Source: Allorhizobium borbori (GTDB lineage: Bacteria > Pseudomonadota > Alphaproteobacteria > Rhizobiales > Rhizobiaceae). Taken from it: a DNA stretch of 64,000 nucleotides. The notes beneath the pieces are model-generated. The model had not been told where the DNA came from and did no database searches. It saw nothing but the letters and a program-made list of their open reading frames with translations. The stretch is from contig NZ_JACIDU010000003.1 in assembly GCF_014196535.1 (NCBI RefSeq), forward strand, positions 248,001-312,000, written 5' to 3'. Below are positions 8,175-18,036 of the stretch, piece by piece. Numbering within the stretch: position 1 is the first letter of the stretch; each line of letters begins with the position of its first letter. The position numbers and the translations under genes were made by a program.

Positions 8175-9428
8175 ATGTCCAGGTTCAAATCCGATTTTCT
8201 CCGCACGCTCGACGAACGCGGCTTCATTCACCAGATCTCCGACGAGGCTGGTCTCGATGAACTCTTCGCCAAGGAAACCGTGACGGCCTATATCGGCTTC
8301 GATCCGACCGCGCCTTCGTTGCATGCGGGCGGCCTGATCCAGATCATGATGCTGCATTGGATGCAGAAGACCGGCCATCAGCCGATTTCGCTCATGGGTG
8401 GCGGCACCGGTATGGTTGGCGATCCTTCCTTCAAGGAAGAGGCGCGCAAGCTGATGACCGTCGACATGATCGAGGACAACATCGCCTCCATCAAGCGCGT
8501 CTTCTCCAACTACCTCGATTACGATCAGGCAACGGCTCCGGCGCTGATGATCAACAACGCCGAGTGGCTGCGCCCGCTCAACTACCTCGAATTCCTGCGC
8601 GATGTGGGCCGCCACTTTTCGGTCAACCGCATGCTGTCCTTCGACAGCGTGAAGACGCGCCTCGATCGCGAGCAATCGCTGTCCTTCCTCGAATTCAACT
8701 ACATGATCCTGCAGGCCTACGACTTCGTGGAACTCGCGAAGCGCTACAACTGCCGCCTGCAGATGGGCGGTTCGGATCAGTGGGGCAATATCGTCAACGG
8801 CATCGATCTCGGCCACCGCATGGGCACCAAGCAGCTCTATGCGCTGACCTCTCCGCTTCTGACCACATCCTCCGGCGCCAAGATGGGCAAGTCGGTGAAC
8901 GGTGCCGTGTGGCTGAACCCGGACATGCTCTCGGCCTATGACTTCTGGCAGTACTGGCGCAACACGGAGGACGCCGACGTTTCGCGCTTCCTCAAGCTCT
9001 ACACCACGCTGCCGATGGACGAGATCGCCCGCCTTTCGGCGCTGGCCGGCTCCGAGATCAACGAGGTAAAGAAGATCCTCGCCACCGAGATCACCGCAAT
9101 GCTGCATGGCCGGGCCGCTGCGGAAGAGGCTGCCGAGACAGCACGCAAGACCTTCGAGGAAGGTGCGCTGGCCGACAACCTGCCCTCCATCGAGGTTTCG
9201 GCCGCCGAGCTTGAAGCCGGCATCGGCCTGCTCGCGCTTGTCGTAAAGGCCGGGCTTGCGGGTTCGAACGGCGAAGCCCGCCGCCATGTTCAAGGTGGCG
9301 CGGTGAAGGTGAACGACAAGGGCGTCTCCGACGAACGCCAGATTGTCGGCACCGGCGACATCACCGCCGATGGCGTCATCAAGCTATCGCTCGGCAAGAA
9401 GAAGCACATTCTCGTTCGCCCGGTCTGA
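8175..9428 (+). CDS. tyrS: Tyrosyl-tRNA synthetase
   Basis: Class I aminoacyl-tRNA synthetase charging tRNA-Tyr. The 417-residue product contains the HIGH-equivalent PSLHAGGL near residue 45, the binding segment GGSDQWGNI, and the KMSKS-equivalent AKMGKS. A C-terminal S4-like RNA-binding domain follows (about 350-410, [14 protein letters not shown]). All match bacterial TyrS. The gene stands alone with its own strong terminator at 9453. Confidence 0.98.
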   Translation: MSRFKSDFLRTLDERGFIHQISDEAGLDELFAKETVTAYIGFDPTAPSLHAGGLIQIMMLHWMQKTGHQPISLMGGGTGMVGDPSFKEEARKLMTVDMIEDNIASIKRVFSNYLDYDQATAPALMINNAEWLRPLNYLEFLRDVGRHFSVNRMLSFDSVKTRLDREQSLSFLEFNYMILQAYDFVELAKRYNCRLQMGGSDQWGNIVNGIDLGHRMGTKQLYALTSPLLTTSSGAKMGKSVNGAVWLNPDMLSAYDFWQYWRNTEDADVSRFLKLYTTLPMDEIARLSALAGSEINEVKKILATEITAMLHGRAAAEEAAETARKTFEEGALADNLPSIEVSAAELEAGIGLLALVVKAGLAGSNGEARRHVQGGAVKVNDKGVSDERQIVGTGDITADGVIKLSLGKKKHILVRPV

Positions 9429-9452
9429 ACGGACGGGTACTCCAGAATATCG

Positions 9453-9479
9453 AAAGGCCGGGCATCCCCCGGCCTTTTT
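9453..9479 (+). terminator. Intrinsic terminator of tyrS
   Basis: AAAGGCCGGG (9453-9462) pairs with CCCGGCCTTT (9468-9477) around a 5 nt loop, followed by T to 9479, 24 bp after the tyrS stop. Confidence 0.88.
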
Positions 9480-9550
9480 CACGTCTGCCGTTGACGCAAT
9501 GCGCCGGACAGGCAAACTCGGATGAGTTCACCCGAAAGGAAACGGCATTC

Positions 9551-10432
9551 ATGTCCGGCCATGTGGAAATCTCGAGCTTCGACGGTCTCGATCCGCGCAT
9601 CAGCATCCTGCGCTACAGCAACGAAGTCGATGCCATGTTCGTGCGCACTCGGCGTTTCAATGCGCTGATCGACACGTTGAGCACGCCGGCACTCTGCCGC
9701 GAGGCGTTGGAAAAACTCGGCGCGTCGGCCCATGACCGCCCGTTGATCGTCGTGAATTCGCACATGGACTGGGATCATTTCTGGGGCAATGCGGCGATTG
9801 CTGGCGTTGCTCCGATCATCGCTCACGCCAAAGCGCTCGAGCGGCTGAGCGCACCGGAAGCCGCTTCGACGCTCGCCACAAAGGCTGTCGAAGAGGCCCG
9901 CTTCGCCGAAACCGAACTTGTTGCACCCTCGATCACGTTTTCGGGGGATATGGCGCTGAACGGCGGCGACCTGACACTGGAGCTTCTCCACACGCCGGGC
10001 CATACGCCGGATCATGTCGCCGTATGGATACCGGAGATCTCCACGTTGCTGGCGGTCGATGCGGTGGAAGACCCGGTGCCCTGCGTCTGGGATGACACGC
10101 CGGAAAGCCTGCGGCTCCTGCGCGCTTCGCTCGCGCGGTTGAAGGCGCTCGGCGCAAAGGTCGTCGTGCCGGCCCATGGGCGCACCACGACGCCGGAGGC
10201 CATCGACCGCAATATCGCCTATTTCAATGAACTGGTGGCCCGTGTAGCGCAGATCGACCGGCGCGTTCTGCGTGACAGCGCTCCCGAAACGCTGGACGGT
10301 CTCGCCTTCGAAGACCTGCTGCCCGCTCACCGCACCATGGATGCCGGTGAAACGGACTTCTATCGCGATTTTCACCGCCAGAATCTGTCCGCCGCCATTC
10401 GCACGCATCTTGAAACCATCGAGATCGCCTGA
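9551..10432 (+). CDS. MBL-fold metallo-hydrolase
   Basis: Metallo-beta-lactamase-fold hydrolase of 293 residues. The metal-binding segment reads SHMDWDHFWGN, so the first His, the Asp and the last His of HxHxDH are kept but the middle His is Asp. This NSHxDWDHxWGN form is common in one subgroup of COG0491. Later ligands are visible in LLHTPGHTPDH, VDAVED and VPAHG. Substrate unknown. The start ATG at 9551 follows a GAAAGGAAA stretch; an upstream frame from 9491 looks non-coding. It converges on the large AsmA-like gene, with 9 bp between the stop codons. Confidence 0.85.
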   Translation: MSGHVEISSFDGLDPRISILRYSNEVDAMFVRTRRFNALIDTLSTPALCREALEKLGASAHDRPLIVVNSHMDWDHFWGNAAIAGVAPIIAHAKALERLSAPEAASTLATKAVEEARFAETELVAPSITFSGDMALNGGDLTLELLHTPGHTPDHVAVWIPEISTLLAVDAVEDPVPCVWDDTPESLRLLRASLARLKALGAKVVVPAHGRTTTPEAIDRNIAYFNELVARVAQIDRRVLRDSAPETLDGLAFEDLLPAHRTMDAGETDFYRDFHRQNLSAAIRTHLETIEIA

Positions 10433-10441
10433 AGGACAGGG

Positions 10442-13400
10442 TCAGTATTCGAAGATCTGGCGGAACACGCCCGGCGCGATGATGGACAGCGGATTAACGA
10501 TGATGTTGGGGCGGGTGAAGGTTCCTGACATCTTGAAGGTGATGCCGATCAGGCCCCGGTCGCTGCCATTGCCGAGAATGGTGCCGATGATCGGCAGTTC
10601 CGCAAACAGCCGGTTGAGGCCGTAGGCGGGCATGAACGTGCCCGTCAGGTCCATGTTGCCGCGCCGGTCGCGCACGGTGCCCTGAAAGGTCGCGCCGACC
10701 TGATCGCCGCGCACCACGCCATTCTCTGCCAGCAATACGCCATTGCGGGTAATGATGCGGGCAAAGGCGCGCTGAAAACTGGCCGAACTCACGTCGATGT
10801 CTTTCTTCAGCGCGCTCTTGAGGCTCTGGCCGTCCCGTCCGGCGGGCGTATTGACGATGGATTGCAGGCGCTGTTCGTTCATCAGGCGGAAGCTTCTGAG
10901 ATCGACCGATCCACTCCACGATTCGGCATCGAGCGCGGCCAGTCTGAGGTTCAGAAGCCCGCCGTTCATGTTCTTGTAGAGATCGATGAAGCGGGCGAGC
11001 GCTCCGGCGTCGCCACTGGTGATGGACACCGTGTTGCGATTATCCTTCAACATCTGGCTGACGATAGCCTGACCGCTTTCGGTCACACCGCGAAAATCCA
11101 CGGCATTGGCGGCACCGCCCCGGGTGGCGTAACGGGCCGTCACGCTGGTCAGCACCTCGTCATTGAAACCCGCAAGCGTATCGACATTGATCGTTGCGAC
11201 AAACGCCCCGCCCTTGGCAGCGCCCGCAGCGGCCTTCTCACCCTCATACTCGGTCTTGAGTTTGCGGATAACATGGCGTGCATCGAGCCGTTTGCCGTTG
11301 ATGGCGAGATCGAAACCGGCCTTTCCGGAGCGCATCGTGACGCCAAAATCATCGCCTGGCGAAAGCTGCACGCGGGAAAGCTCGGCAAGAACGAGGTTCC
11401 CCTTGTTGAAGGTCAGGTTGCCATTTGCGCCGAAACCATCACCGCCAAGCTGGAGATTGCGGACGAGATTTTCCTCGCCATTGACGATAAGGTCGAAACT
11501 GACCCTGGCGGGCACGCCCGCCCCCTTCGACCAGCCGATCCACGGCAGCGACAGGCTGGCGGCCGCCAGATCGACCTTGATCGCCTGCTTCTTGTCATCG
11601 ACGCGCGACAGCTCAAACGTCAGCGGTCCATCCACCAGTTCATCCAGATGGGGCGCAAGCTTCGTCCAGTCAGTCTTTTCCAGACGCCCGCGCACCGTCA
11701 GTGCCTGTTTGACGTCGGAGCCACCGAGAGGCTGGGCATAGGAAATCTCGACCGGCGCGTCATCGACCTTTGCCTTGACGTCGACCTTCAGCGCCTGTGG
11801 CGTCACGTCGAGCGCCCCCTGAGCGCCCGAGATACGTCGTCCGGCGATCGGGCGATGAACATCCACGGTTTGCAAGTCGATACGGGCGCTCCAGTCCGGT
11901 GGCGGCGGGTTCTGGCTGGCAAGCAGGCCAAAGCGGGCCGAGACATTCGCCTTGACGGGGCCGGCAAAATCCTCGGGACGGAAGTCCGTGTTCTTCAGGC
12001 TGTTCATCGGTTTGAAGCTGGAAAGCTCCAGCACGGCGGCCGCATCGCCCGAAAGCGCAATCGTCAGGTCAGCGGTCAACGGCTTTTTGTAGACATCGGC
12101 CATGACCAGTCGCCCGCCATCGAGAATGACCGACCGACCGGAACCGAAATAGGAGGTACCCTTTTTTGCGGTGACTTCCGTTCTCGCCCCGTGAATATCG
12201 ACATGGCCGTCCAACTCACGCAGTGGCGGCACATCGGGCGGCAGGTCAAGCCGCATGTGCTCCACGTCGAAGGTGATATGAAGTTCATTTTCATTCAGTT
12301 CCACCGGCACCGGCGGAAAATGCATTCGCCCAGCGGGAATAAAGACCGAGATCGTACCGTTAAGGACCCGGCCGCCGTCGAGATTGGCCACCGCCCATTC
12401 ACGCGGCTTGCGGGCCATCCAGAACGGCCAAAGCTGCTTGACCGCAGCACCCGCCATCTCGGGCACCTGCCCGCCGAAACTGATTTCGGGCGAAAGGCCC
12501 GGCTTGAAGCGAATGACGAAGGAACCGCCCATATTGCCCTGAGGGCTCGTCACCAGCAGCCGGTCAGCGCGCAACTCTTTCAGCACAGGGTCGAAAATGC
12601 CCGTGACGGTCGCGTCGAAAGGCAACGGCGGCGCCTCCGTCGCGCCCGCGCGCGCGCCGCTGAAAAGGAAATCGAGCGCAAAGCCCGCGCCGGCGCCGGG
12701 ATCGATCCGATTGCGATCGAGAACGGCGCCCGTAAACGGCAGCACGGTGCGACCGAACACTACGCGCGACGGCATAAATTCCAGCGAATCCTTGGTGAAA
12801 TCATAGGCGAGATCAAGCGTCGCGCCGCTGAACTCCTGCGTATCTCCATCCATATGGAAAACACCGGGAGTGGCAGTCACGGCGGCAGTCAGTTCCGGTC
12901 CCGCATCCGGGGTGGCGCGACGGGCGGAGAAGGTTGCTCCCACTTCTGTCTCAAGGCCATCATGAATGGAGCCGTCGTCCAGCCTGCGGACGGTCAGGCC
13001 ACCGAGGTCGAGCCCCTCAACCCTGGCACGCAGTTCCGAGACACGGCCATTCTGTGATTCGGCATCGACGGAAAAGGCGATGTCATCGCCGCCGTAGGCC
13101 GCAACGCCGGATAGCGTGAGGATGCCGTCCGCCTGCCGCGCCATCAGGAGATCGTTGACCTCAACGGTAAAGGGCTTACCCCTTCCGGGAAACTGCATTT
13201 TCAGATCGGACAGGGTGATGTCGCCTGCCTGACTGCGATCCAGGAACCGAACCGCCGCATCCAGACGCGTGAAAACGGTTTCCAAAACCTTCGGCGTGGC
13301 GTCGACGCGCAGCGCGGCTATGTCACCGCCTTCGGTCTGCAGCAGCGCGGTATCGATATCGACACCCTCGGCCTCGACCCCGCCGATCTTCAAGCGCCCC

Positions 13401-13831
13401 GTGACGAGTGCGAACGGATCAATCAATAGCCGGATGGACTGGGTGTGGGTGACATGCTTGCCGCTGTCGGTTTCAGTCACCTCCACATCGCGCGCTTCGA
13501 TGGCAAGCGCCATGCGCGAGGAAAAGCGTAACGCAGCACTTCCGACACGGGCTTCGAACAAGCCGTCCAACGCGCCGTTCAGCGCTCCTTCGGCCCGCCT
13601 TGCGAGTTCCCGGTCGAGAAAGCCACCCTCGACGGCTGCGAAAAGCCCGCCGGCTCCGGCAACGAACAGGAAGAGAAGGACGACAAGCGCCTTGGCGACG
13701 AAGCCTCCACGACGGCGCGGCGGCGGGCAATGGACAACAAGCATTTCCTCCGCGTTGTTGGACGGCATATCATCCAGCGCAGCGATTTCCTGCTTGCTGA
13801 AGACCACCTTGTCGCCTCGAATTTCCGCCAT
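10442..13831 (-). CDS. Large AsmA/YhdP-like envelope protein (DUF3971 type)
   Basis: A 1129-residue protein with a short cytoplasmic N-terminus, a single membrane anchor (about residues 44-66, FVAKALVVLLFLFVAGAGGLF) and a very long periplasmic body. The body is rich in alternating strands, as in the AsmA-like/YhdP superfamily, whose members form bridge-like lipid-transfer structures between inner and outer membrane. The last 120 residues (GTFMPAYGLNRLFAELPIIGT) match the conserved AsmA-like C-terminus. I infer a role in phospholipid transport or outer-membrane homeostasis. The assignment rests on architecture and C-terminal similarity; substrate and partners cannot be read from sequence. Confidence 0.82.
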   Translation of the reverse strand: MAEIRGDKVVFSKQEIAALDDMPSNNAEEMLVVHCPPPRRRGGFVAKALVVLLFLFVAGAGGLFAAVEGGFLDRELARRAEGALNGALDGLFEARVGSAALRFSSRMALAIEARDVEVTETDSGKHVTHTQSIRLLIDPFALVTGRLKIGGVEAEGVDIDTALLQTEGGDIAALRVDATPKVLETVFTRLDAAVRFLDRSQAGDITLSDLKMQFPGRGKPFTVEVNDLLMARQADGILTLSGVAAYGGDDIAFSVDAESQNGRVSELRARVEGLDLGGLTVRRLDDGSIHDGLETEVGATFSARRATPDAGPELTAAVTATPGVFHMDGDTQEFSGATLDLAYDFTKDSLEFMPSRVVFGRTVLPFTGAVLDRNRIDPGAGAGFALDFLFSGARAGATEAPPLPFDATVTGIFDPVLKELRADRLLVTSPQGNMGGSFVIRFKPGLSPEISFGGQVPEMAGAAVKQLWPFWMARKPREWAVANLDGGRVLNGTISVFIPAGRMHFPPVPVELNENELHITFDVEHMRLDLPPDVPPLRELDGHVDIHGARTEVTAKKGTSYFGSGRSVILDGGRLVMADVYKKPLTADLTIALSGDAAAVLELSSFKPMNSLKNTDFRPEDFAGPVKANVSARFGLLASQNPPPPDWSARIDLQTVDVHRPIAGRRISGAQGALDVTPQALKVDVKAKVDDAPVEISYAQPLGGSDVKQALTVRGRLEKTDWTKLAPHLDELVDGPLTFELSRVDDKKQAIKVDLAAASLSLPWIGWSKGAGVPARVSFDLIVNGEENLVRNLQLGGDGFGANGNLTFNKGNLVLAELSRVQLSPGDDFGVTMRSGKAGFDLAINGKRLDARHVIRKLKTEYEGEKAAAGAAKGGAFVATINVDTLAGFNDEVLTSVTARYATRGGAANAVDFRGVTESGQAIVSQMLKDNRNTVSITSGDAGALARFIDLYKNMNGGLLNLRLAALDAESWSGSVDLRSFRLMNEQRLQSIVNTPAGRDGQSLKSALKKDIDVSSASFQRAFARIITRNGVLLAENGVVRGDQVGATFQGTVRDRRGNMDLTGTFMPAYGLNRLFAELPIIGTILGNGSDRGLIGITFKMSGTFTRPNIIVNPLSIIAPGVFRQIFEY

Positions 13832-14081
13832 CGATTCCTTGCTGCATCCTCTGCCGGAAGCCGCATGCGACTTCGCCCTGCCTGCGACACTAATACCTTG
13901 TTTTCAGACGATATATTCGCGAGCAATCACACCGTTCGCTTATGTCTACCGGGCCCGCGCGTCCAGAAATCTCGATCCAATCTACAACGTAAATACGGGA
14001 ATATAATGGACGAGGCTGAAAAAAATGCGACATCGCGATAGTCGAAGCCACGCGGATCGACGGACCCGTGATCGCCTGTCC

Positions 14082-14330
14082 TCAGTTTCGGTCCTTGAGA
14101 TGGCAGAGTTTGACGCGACCGCCCTTGCCATCGGATTTCCACACGCAGCCCTCCCTTGCCGGCCTGGTCTTGTGCAGATAGACCACGCCGCGCTTTCTGG
14201 CATTGAAAGTCTGGTGTGAAAAATCATTGCCACCAATGCGGACATTCCTGCCGAACCGGACCTCCGCCTGTGCCGGAACGGCCATTGCAATCGCCGCCGT
14301 GCATAGAATGAGCCTGACCATCGAAACCAT
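14082..14330 (-). CDS. Small secreted protein, unknown function
   Basis: An 82-residue protein with a clear signal peptide (MVSMVRLILCTAAIAMAVPAQA, predicted cut after AQA near residue 22). The basic mature part of about 60 residues holds two cysteines (EGCVW and LCHL) that could form a disulfide in the periplasm. The start ATG at 14330 is preceded by a strong AGGAGG site at about 8 nt spacing, which rules out the longer reading to 14474. I do not recognise a family. Confidence 0.75.
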   Translation of the reverse strand: MVSMVRLILCTAAIAMAVPAQAEVRFGRNVRIGGNDFSHQTFNARKRGVVYLHKTRPAREGCVWKSDGKGGRVKLCHLKDRN

Positions 14331-14497
14331 GGACTTTCCTCCTGCCTTAACCCGGGCACGTCGCGAATCGCCCGCTGCCCTGCCAATGGTGCTGAAAATC
14401 GCAGATGACGTGAACGACAACTGAACCGAACGCCTCTTCTGGCGTATAAGGGAATGCGAACGACCCGGAACCATCCGAAACGAATGAAGGAATAGAC

Positions 14498-14968
14498 ATG
14501 AGCGAAATGATCCCCGGCATGAGCGCCCCCCTTTTCACCCTTCCGCGCGACGGCGGCGGCACGGTATCGCTTGAGGCTTTCAAGGGACGGAAGGTCGTTC
14601 TCTATTTCTACCCCAAGGACAATACGAGCGGCTGCACGGTGGAAGCGATCGACTTCACCGCGCTGCTTCCCGAATTCGAGAAGGCCGACACCGTGGTCAT
14701 CGGCCTGTCGCCCGATAGCGCCGCCAGCCACGACAAGTTCTGCAAGAAGCACAATCTTGGCGTCATCCTCGCCGCGGATGAGGACAAGAGCACCCTTTCC
14801 GCCTATGGCGTTTGGACGGAAAAGAGCATGTACGGCCGCAAATATATGGGCGTGGAGCGCACAACCGTCCTCGTTGGCCGCGATGGCACCATTGCGCAGG
14901 TCTGGCCGAAGGTGAAGGTCAAAGGCCACGCACAGGAGGTGCTGGACGCCACCCGAAATCTGGGATGA
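14498..14968 (+). CDS. bcp: Thiol peroxidase of the Bcp/PrxQ family
   Basis: Peroxiredoxin reducing H2O2 and organic peroxides in the cytoplasm. The 156 residues carry the peroxidatic cysteine in NTSGCTVEAIDF. In many Bcp proteins the resolving cysteine lies five residues later; that position here is isoleucine. Another cysteine in DKFCKKHN is a candidate resolving residue, otherwise the enzyme works as a 1-Cys type. The usual TPGC is SGC here. The ATG has AAGGAA 6 nt upstream. Confidence 0.92.
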   Translation: MSEMIPGMSAPLFTLPRDGGGTVSLEAFKGRKVVLYFYPKDNTSGCTVEAIDFTALLPEFEKADTVVIGLSPDSAASHDKFCKKHNLGVILAADEDKSTLSAYGVWTEKSMYGRKYMGVERTTVLVGRDGTIAQVWPKVKVKGHAQEVLDATRNLG

Positions 14969-15068
14969 ACTGGTTGCAAGTCCGGTCGGATCCGCTCTTC
15001 GTCAAGGAAATATTAACCTTAAAAATGTGTAATTCCCTGTGACATGAGAGTCGGCGGGAGTGTATGTC

Positions 15069-16382
15069 GTGACCAGAAAAGCGCATGGCCGGATTTTCGG
15101 AGAGCGGTCGCAACAGCACGTTCTGATTCTGGCCAGTGGCGACAAGGTTCGCCACATGGCCATTCGCCCATGGATGACGATTGCCGGCGTCGCGTTTGTC
15201 GGCCTGTTTTCGGTGGGCTACCTTGCCGCCACCTCCTATCTTGTTCTGCGTGACGATCTCATCGGCGCAACGATGGCGCGGCAGGCCCGCATCCAGCATG
15301 ATTACGAGGACCGGATTTCCGCCCTGCGTTCCCAACTCGACCGTGTGACATCGCGGCAGTTGCTCGATCAGCAGGTGGTGGAAGAGAAGGTCGAAAAGCT
15401 TCTTGAACAACAGATGGCGCTGTCGCTGCGGCAAGGCAAGATCGGTAGCCTCCTCGACAAGGCGGATGACAGCGGAGTAACGACGGGTTCGGTTCCCGTG
15501 CCGACGGTCAAGCCACTGGCGCTTGGCAAGCAGGCTTCGCTCGCTCCGAAGGCCGACAGCCTGAAAGCGCTTGAGACACTTCTTACAGGCGAACCAAAGA
15601 AAACCCACAGCGCGCCGGCGAGCACGCCCGGCATGCTGGCCTATGCGCCGGCACAGGAAACCGTATCAGAACGCGCCGACCGGGTTTTCAGCACCGTGAC
15701 CCGCTCGCTGAAGAGCATCGAGGTCGAGCAGCTTGCCCACATCCAGGGCCTTGCCAAGGACGCCAGCGGCCAGGCGGATGCTATTGCACGCATCCTGCGC
15801 GGCACCGGCGTCAGCGTGCCCGACACACAGCATGTGGCTTCAAACAACACTGCCATGGGGGGGCCTTTCATTGCGCCCGACAGCCCGGAAGCCTTCAACG
15901 TTTCGCTGAACGAGCTTGATTCGGCGCTTTCCCACCTTGAGTCGGTGCGCGACACGGCGCGCAAGCTGCCTTACGGCAACCCGGCGCCGGGCCGCGAGAT
16001 CACCTCCAGTTTCGGAACACGGCTCGATGCCTTTTTCAACCGTCCGGCCCTTCATGCCGGCATCGACTTCCGCTCGGATATCGGCGCGCCGGTGCGCGCC
16101 AGCGGCGCGGGTCGCGTCATCACGGCGGGATACTCCGGTGGTTACGGCAACATGGTCGAAATCGATCACGGACAGGGCCTGACCAGCCGCTACGGCCATC
16201 TTTCCCGCATTTCCGTCTCCGAGGGCGATACGATTTCGCTCGGCCAGAAGATCGGCGAGGCCGGCAATACCGGCCGTTCCACCGGCCCGCATCTTCACTA
16301 CGAAGTACGCCGCGACGGCACCGCCCTTGACCCGATGCGCTTCGTCACGGCCGGCACAAAGCTCACCAGCTACATGCGCTGA
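15069..16382 (+). CDS. M23-family envelope peptidase
   Basis: A peptidoglycan endopeptidase-like protein of about 437 residues anchored in the inner membrane. It has a basic cytoplasmic N-terminus, one membrane segment (WMTIAGVAFVGLFSVGYLAATSY region) and a coiled-coil stretch (about 80-130, many Q/E/L/R). The C-terminal M23 (LytM) domain keeps the zinc ligands in HAGIDF and in GPHLHYEV, so it could be an active endopeptidase. GTG 15069 is chosen because GGGAG lies 8 nt upstream; GTG 15060 is an alternative. It is an orphan gene, and the coiled-coil plus LytM layout recalls division or envelope-remodelling factors. Confidence 0.88.
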   Translation: MTRKAHGRIFGERSQQHVLILASGDKVRHMAIRPWMTIAGVAFVGLFSVGYLAATSYLVLRDDLIGATMARQARIQHDYEDRISALRSQLDRVTSRQLLDQQVVEEKVEKLLEQQMALSLRQGKIGSLLDKADDSGVTTGSVPVPTVKPLALGKQASLAPKADSLKALETLLTGEPKKTHSAPASTPGMLAYAPAQETVSERADRVFSTVTRSLKSIEVEQLAHIQGLAKDASGQADAIARILRGTGVSVPDTQHVASNNTAMGGPFIAPDSPEAFNVSLNELDSALSHLESVRDTARKLPYGNPAPGREITSSFGTRLDAFFNRPALHAGIDFRSDIGAPVRASGAGRVITAGYSGGYGNMVEIDHGQGLTSRYGHLSRISVSEGDTISLGQKIGEAGNTGRSTGPHLHYEVRRDGTALDPMRFVTAGTKLTSYMR

Positions 16383-16435
16383 GCCCTGCCCGTAACGCGG
16401 TACCGTATTTTATCGCGGTGTTCCGCCCGGTTTTC

Positions 16436-16464
16436 TTGACTTTCCGGCATTTTAAGACTATTGG
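16436..16464 (+). promoter_or_regulatory. Predicted sigma-70 promoter of the DEAD-box helicase gene
   Basis: TTGACT (16436-16441) and TATTGG (16459-16464) at 17 bp spacing, giving a leader of about 57 nt before the TTG start at 16528. Confidence 0.5.
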
Positions 16465-16527
16465 CCGCTGCATTGTCATGCACCTTCACCAGAGTTCGAC
16501 AGAACCGGAACGGAAGCAGTTTTCCCT

Positions 16528-18036
16528 TTGACGACATTTGCTGATCTTGGACTGAGCCAGAAAGTCCTTTCCGCCGTTACCGACGCGGGCTACACAAACC
16601 CTACCCCGATCCAGGCAGGCGCCATTCCGCCGGCTCTCCAGCGCCGCGACATTCTGGGGATTGCCCAGACCGGGACAGGCAAGACAGCCTCTTTCGTACT
16701 GCCGATGCTAACCCTTCTGGAAACGGGTCGCGCCCGTGCGCGCATGCCGCGCACGCTCATTCTGGAGCCGACACGCGAACTCGCGGCACAGGTAGCGGAA
16801 AACTTCGAGAAATACGGCAAGAATCACCGCCTCAACATTTCGCTGCTGATCGGCGGCGTGTCCTTCGATGAGCAGGACCGCAAGCTGGAACGCGGTGCCG
16901 ACGTGCTGATCGCCACCCCCGGCCGCCTGCTCGACCACTGCGAACGCGGCAAGCTCCTCATGACCGGCGTCGATATCTTCGTTATCGATGAAGCCGACCG
17001 CATGCTCGACATGGGCTTCATTCCCGACATCGAGCGCATTGCCAAGATCATTCCCTTCACGCGCCAGACCCTGTTCTTCTCGGCCACCATGCCGCCGGAA
17101 ATCCAGAAGCTGGCCGATCGCTTCCTTCAAAATCCGGTTCGCGTCGAAGTGGCCCCGCCGTCTTCGACCGCCAAGACCGTGACGCAGCGTCTGGTTGCAT
17201 CCAATGGCAAGGATTACGAAAAGCGTGCGGTTCTTCGCGATCTCATCAAGGCGCAGGACGACCTGAAGAACGCCATTATCTTCTGCAACCGCAAGAAGGA
17301 TGTGGCCGACCTCTTCCGTTCGCTCGATCGCCACGGCTTTTCCGCCGGCGCCCTGCACGGCGACATGGACCAGCGTTCGCGCACGACCATGCTCCAGAAC
17401 TTCAAGGACGGTCACCTCCAGCTTCTGGTGGCCTCCGACGTGGCCGCCCGCGGCCTCGACATCCCGGACGTGAGCCACGTCTTCAACTTCGATGTGCCGA
17501 TCCACGCGGAGGACTATGTTCACCGCATCGGCCGCACGGGCCGCGCCGGTCGTTCCGGTCGCGCCTTCACCATTGTCACGCGACGCGAGACCAAGCATCT
17601 CGATGCCATCGAGAAGCTGATCGGCCAGTCGATCGAGTGGCTGAGCGGCGACCTCGCTGCCCTGCCCGCCGAATCCGAAGCGAGCGAAAACGACCGCGGC
17701 AACCGCAAGGGCGGTCGTGGACGGGATCGCGACCGTGATCGGGATCGCAAGCGTGACCGGAGCTCTGCTCCGACGGCGGAAACGGTGGCCTTTGTCGCCG
17801 CGCCGGTACAGGAACCCATCGAGGCTGAAGCAAGGAGCACGAGTGTGAAGGCAGAGCGCAAGACGGACCGCAAGCCCCGCGAGGAGGCCCGCCCGGCCCG
17901 CCAGTATCCGGCGAATGACGATCACCGCGAACAGCAGCGCCGCCGCCACCGTGACCACGACGATGGCCCGACGCCGGTTGGCTTCGGTGACGACATCCCG
18001 GCCTTCATGCTGATCGTCGCAAACGCGAAGAGCTGA
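16528..18036 (+). CDS. rhlE: DEAD-box ATP-dependent RNA helicase (RhlE type)
   Basis: RNA helicase of 502 residues acting in RNA unwinding, ribosome maturation or mRNA decay. It has the Q motif (NPTPIQ), Walker A AQTGTGKT (46-53), the DEAD box in VIDEADRMLD, SAT in FFSATMPPE, and the C-terminal helicase motif HRIGRTGRAGRSG. After residue about 390 comes a long charged tail with an Arg/Asp repeat (RGRDRDRDRDRKRDRS), likely disordered and RNA-binding. The start is TTG at 16528: the protein then begins TTFADLGLS, as in related RhlE proteins, and a GGAA-rich site precedes it. Its stop overlaps the start of the next gene. Confidence 0.92.
   Translation: MTTFADLGLSQKVLSAVTDAGYTNPTPIQAGAIPPALQRRDILGIAQTGTGKTASFVLPMLTLLETGRARARMPRTLILEPTRELAAQVAENFEKYGKNHRLNISLLIGGVSFDEQDRKLERGADVLIATPGRLLDHCERGKLLMTGVDIFVIDEADRMLDMGFIPDIERIAKIIPFTRQTLFFSATMPPEIQKLADRFLQNPVRVEVAPPSSTAKTVTQRLVASNGKDYEKRAVLRDLIKAQDDLKNAIIFCNRKKDVADLFRSLDRHGFSAGALHGDMDQRSRTTMLQNFKDGHLQLLVASDVAARGLDIPDVSHVFNFDVPIHAEDYVHRIGRTGRAGRSGRAFTIVTRRETKHLDAIEKLIGQSIEWLSGDLAALPAESEASENDRGNRKGGRGRDRDRDRDRKRDRSSAPTAETVAFVAAPVQEPIEAEARSTSVKAERKTDRKPREEARPARQYPANDDHREQQRRRHRDHDDGPTPVGFGDDIPAFMLIVANAKS

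Noticed and set aside
10862-13057. A 731-codon plus-strand frame opposite the AsmA-like gene.
   Set aside because: Same cause: a shadow of the well-supported minus-strand gene. Its translation is rich in R, G, Q and H with no recognisable motif.
15010-15030. TTAACCTTAA before the M23 peptidase gene, resembling a CtrA half-site.
   Set aside because: The CtrA box needs TTAA-N7-TTAA. Here the TTAA copies are only 2 bp apart, so the match is half a site at best.
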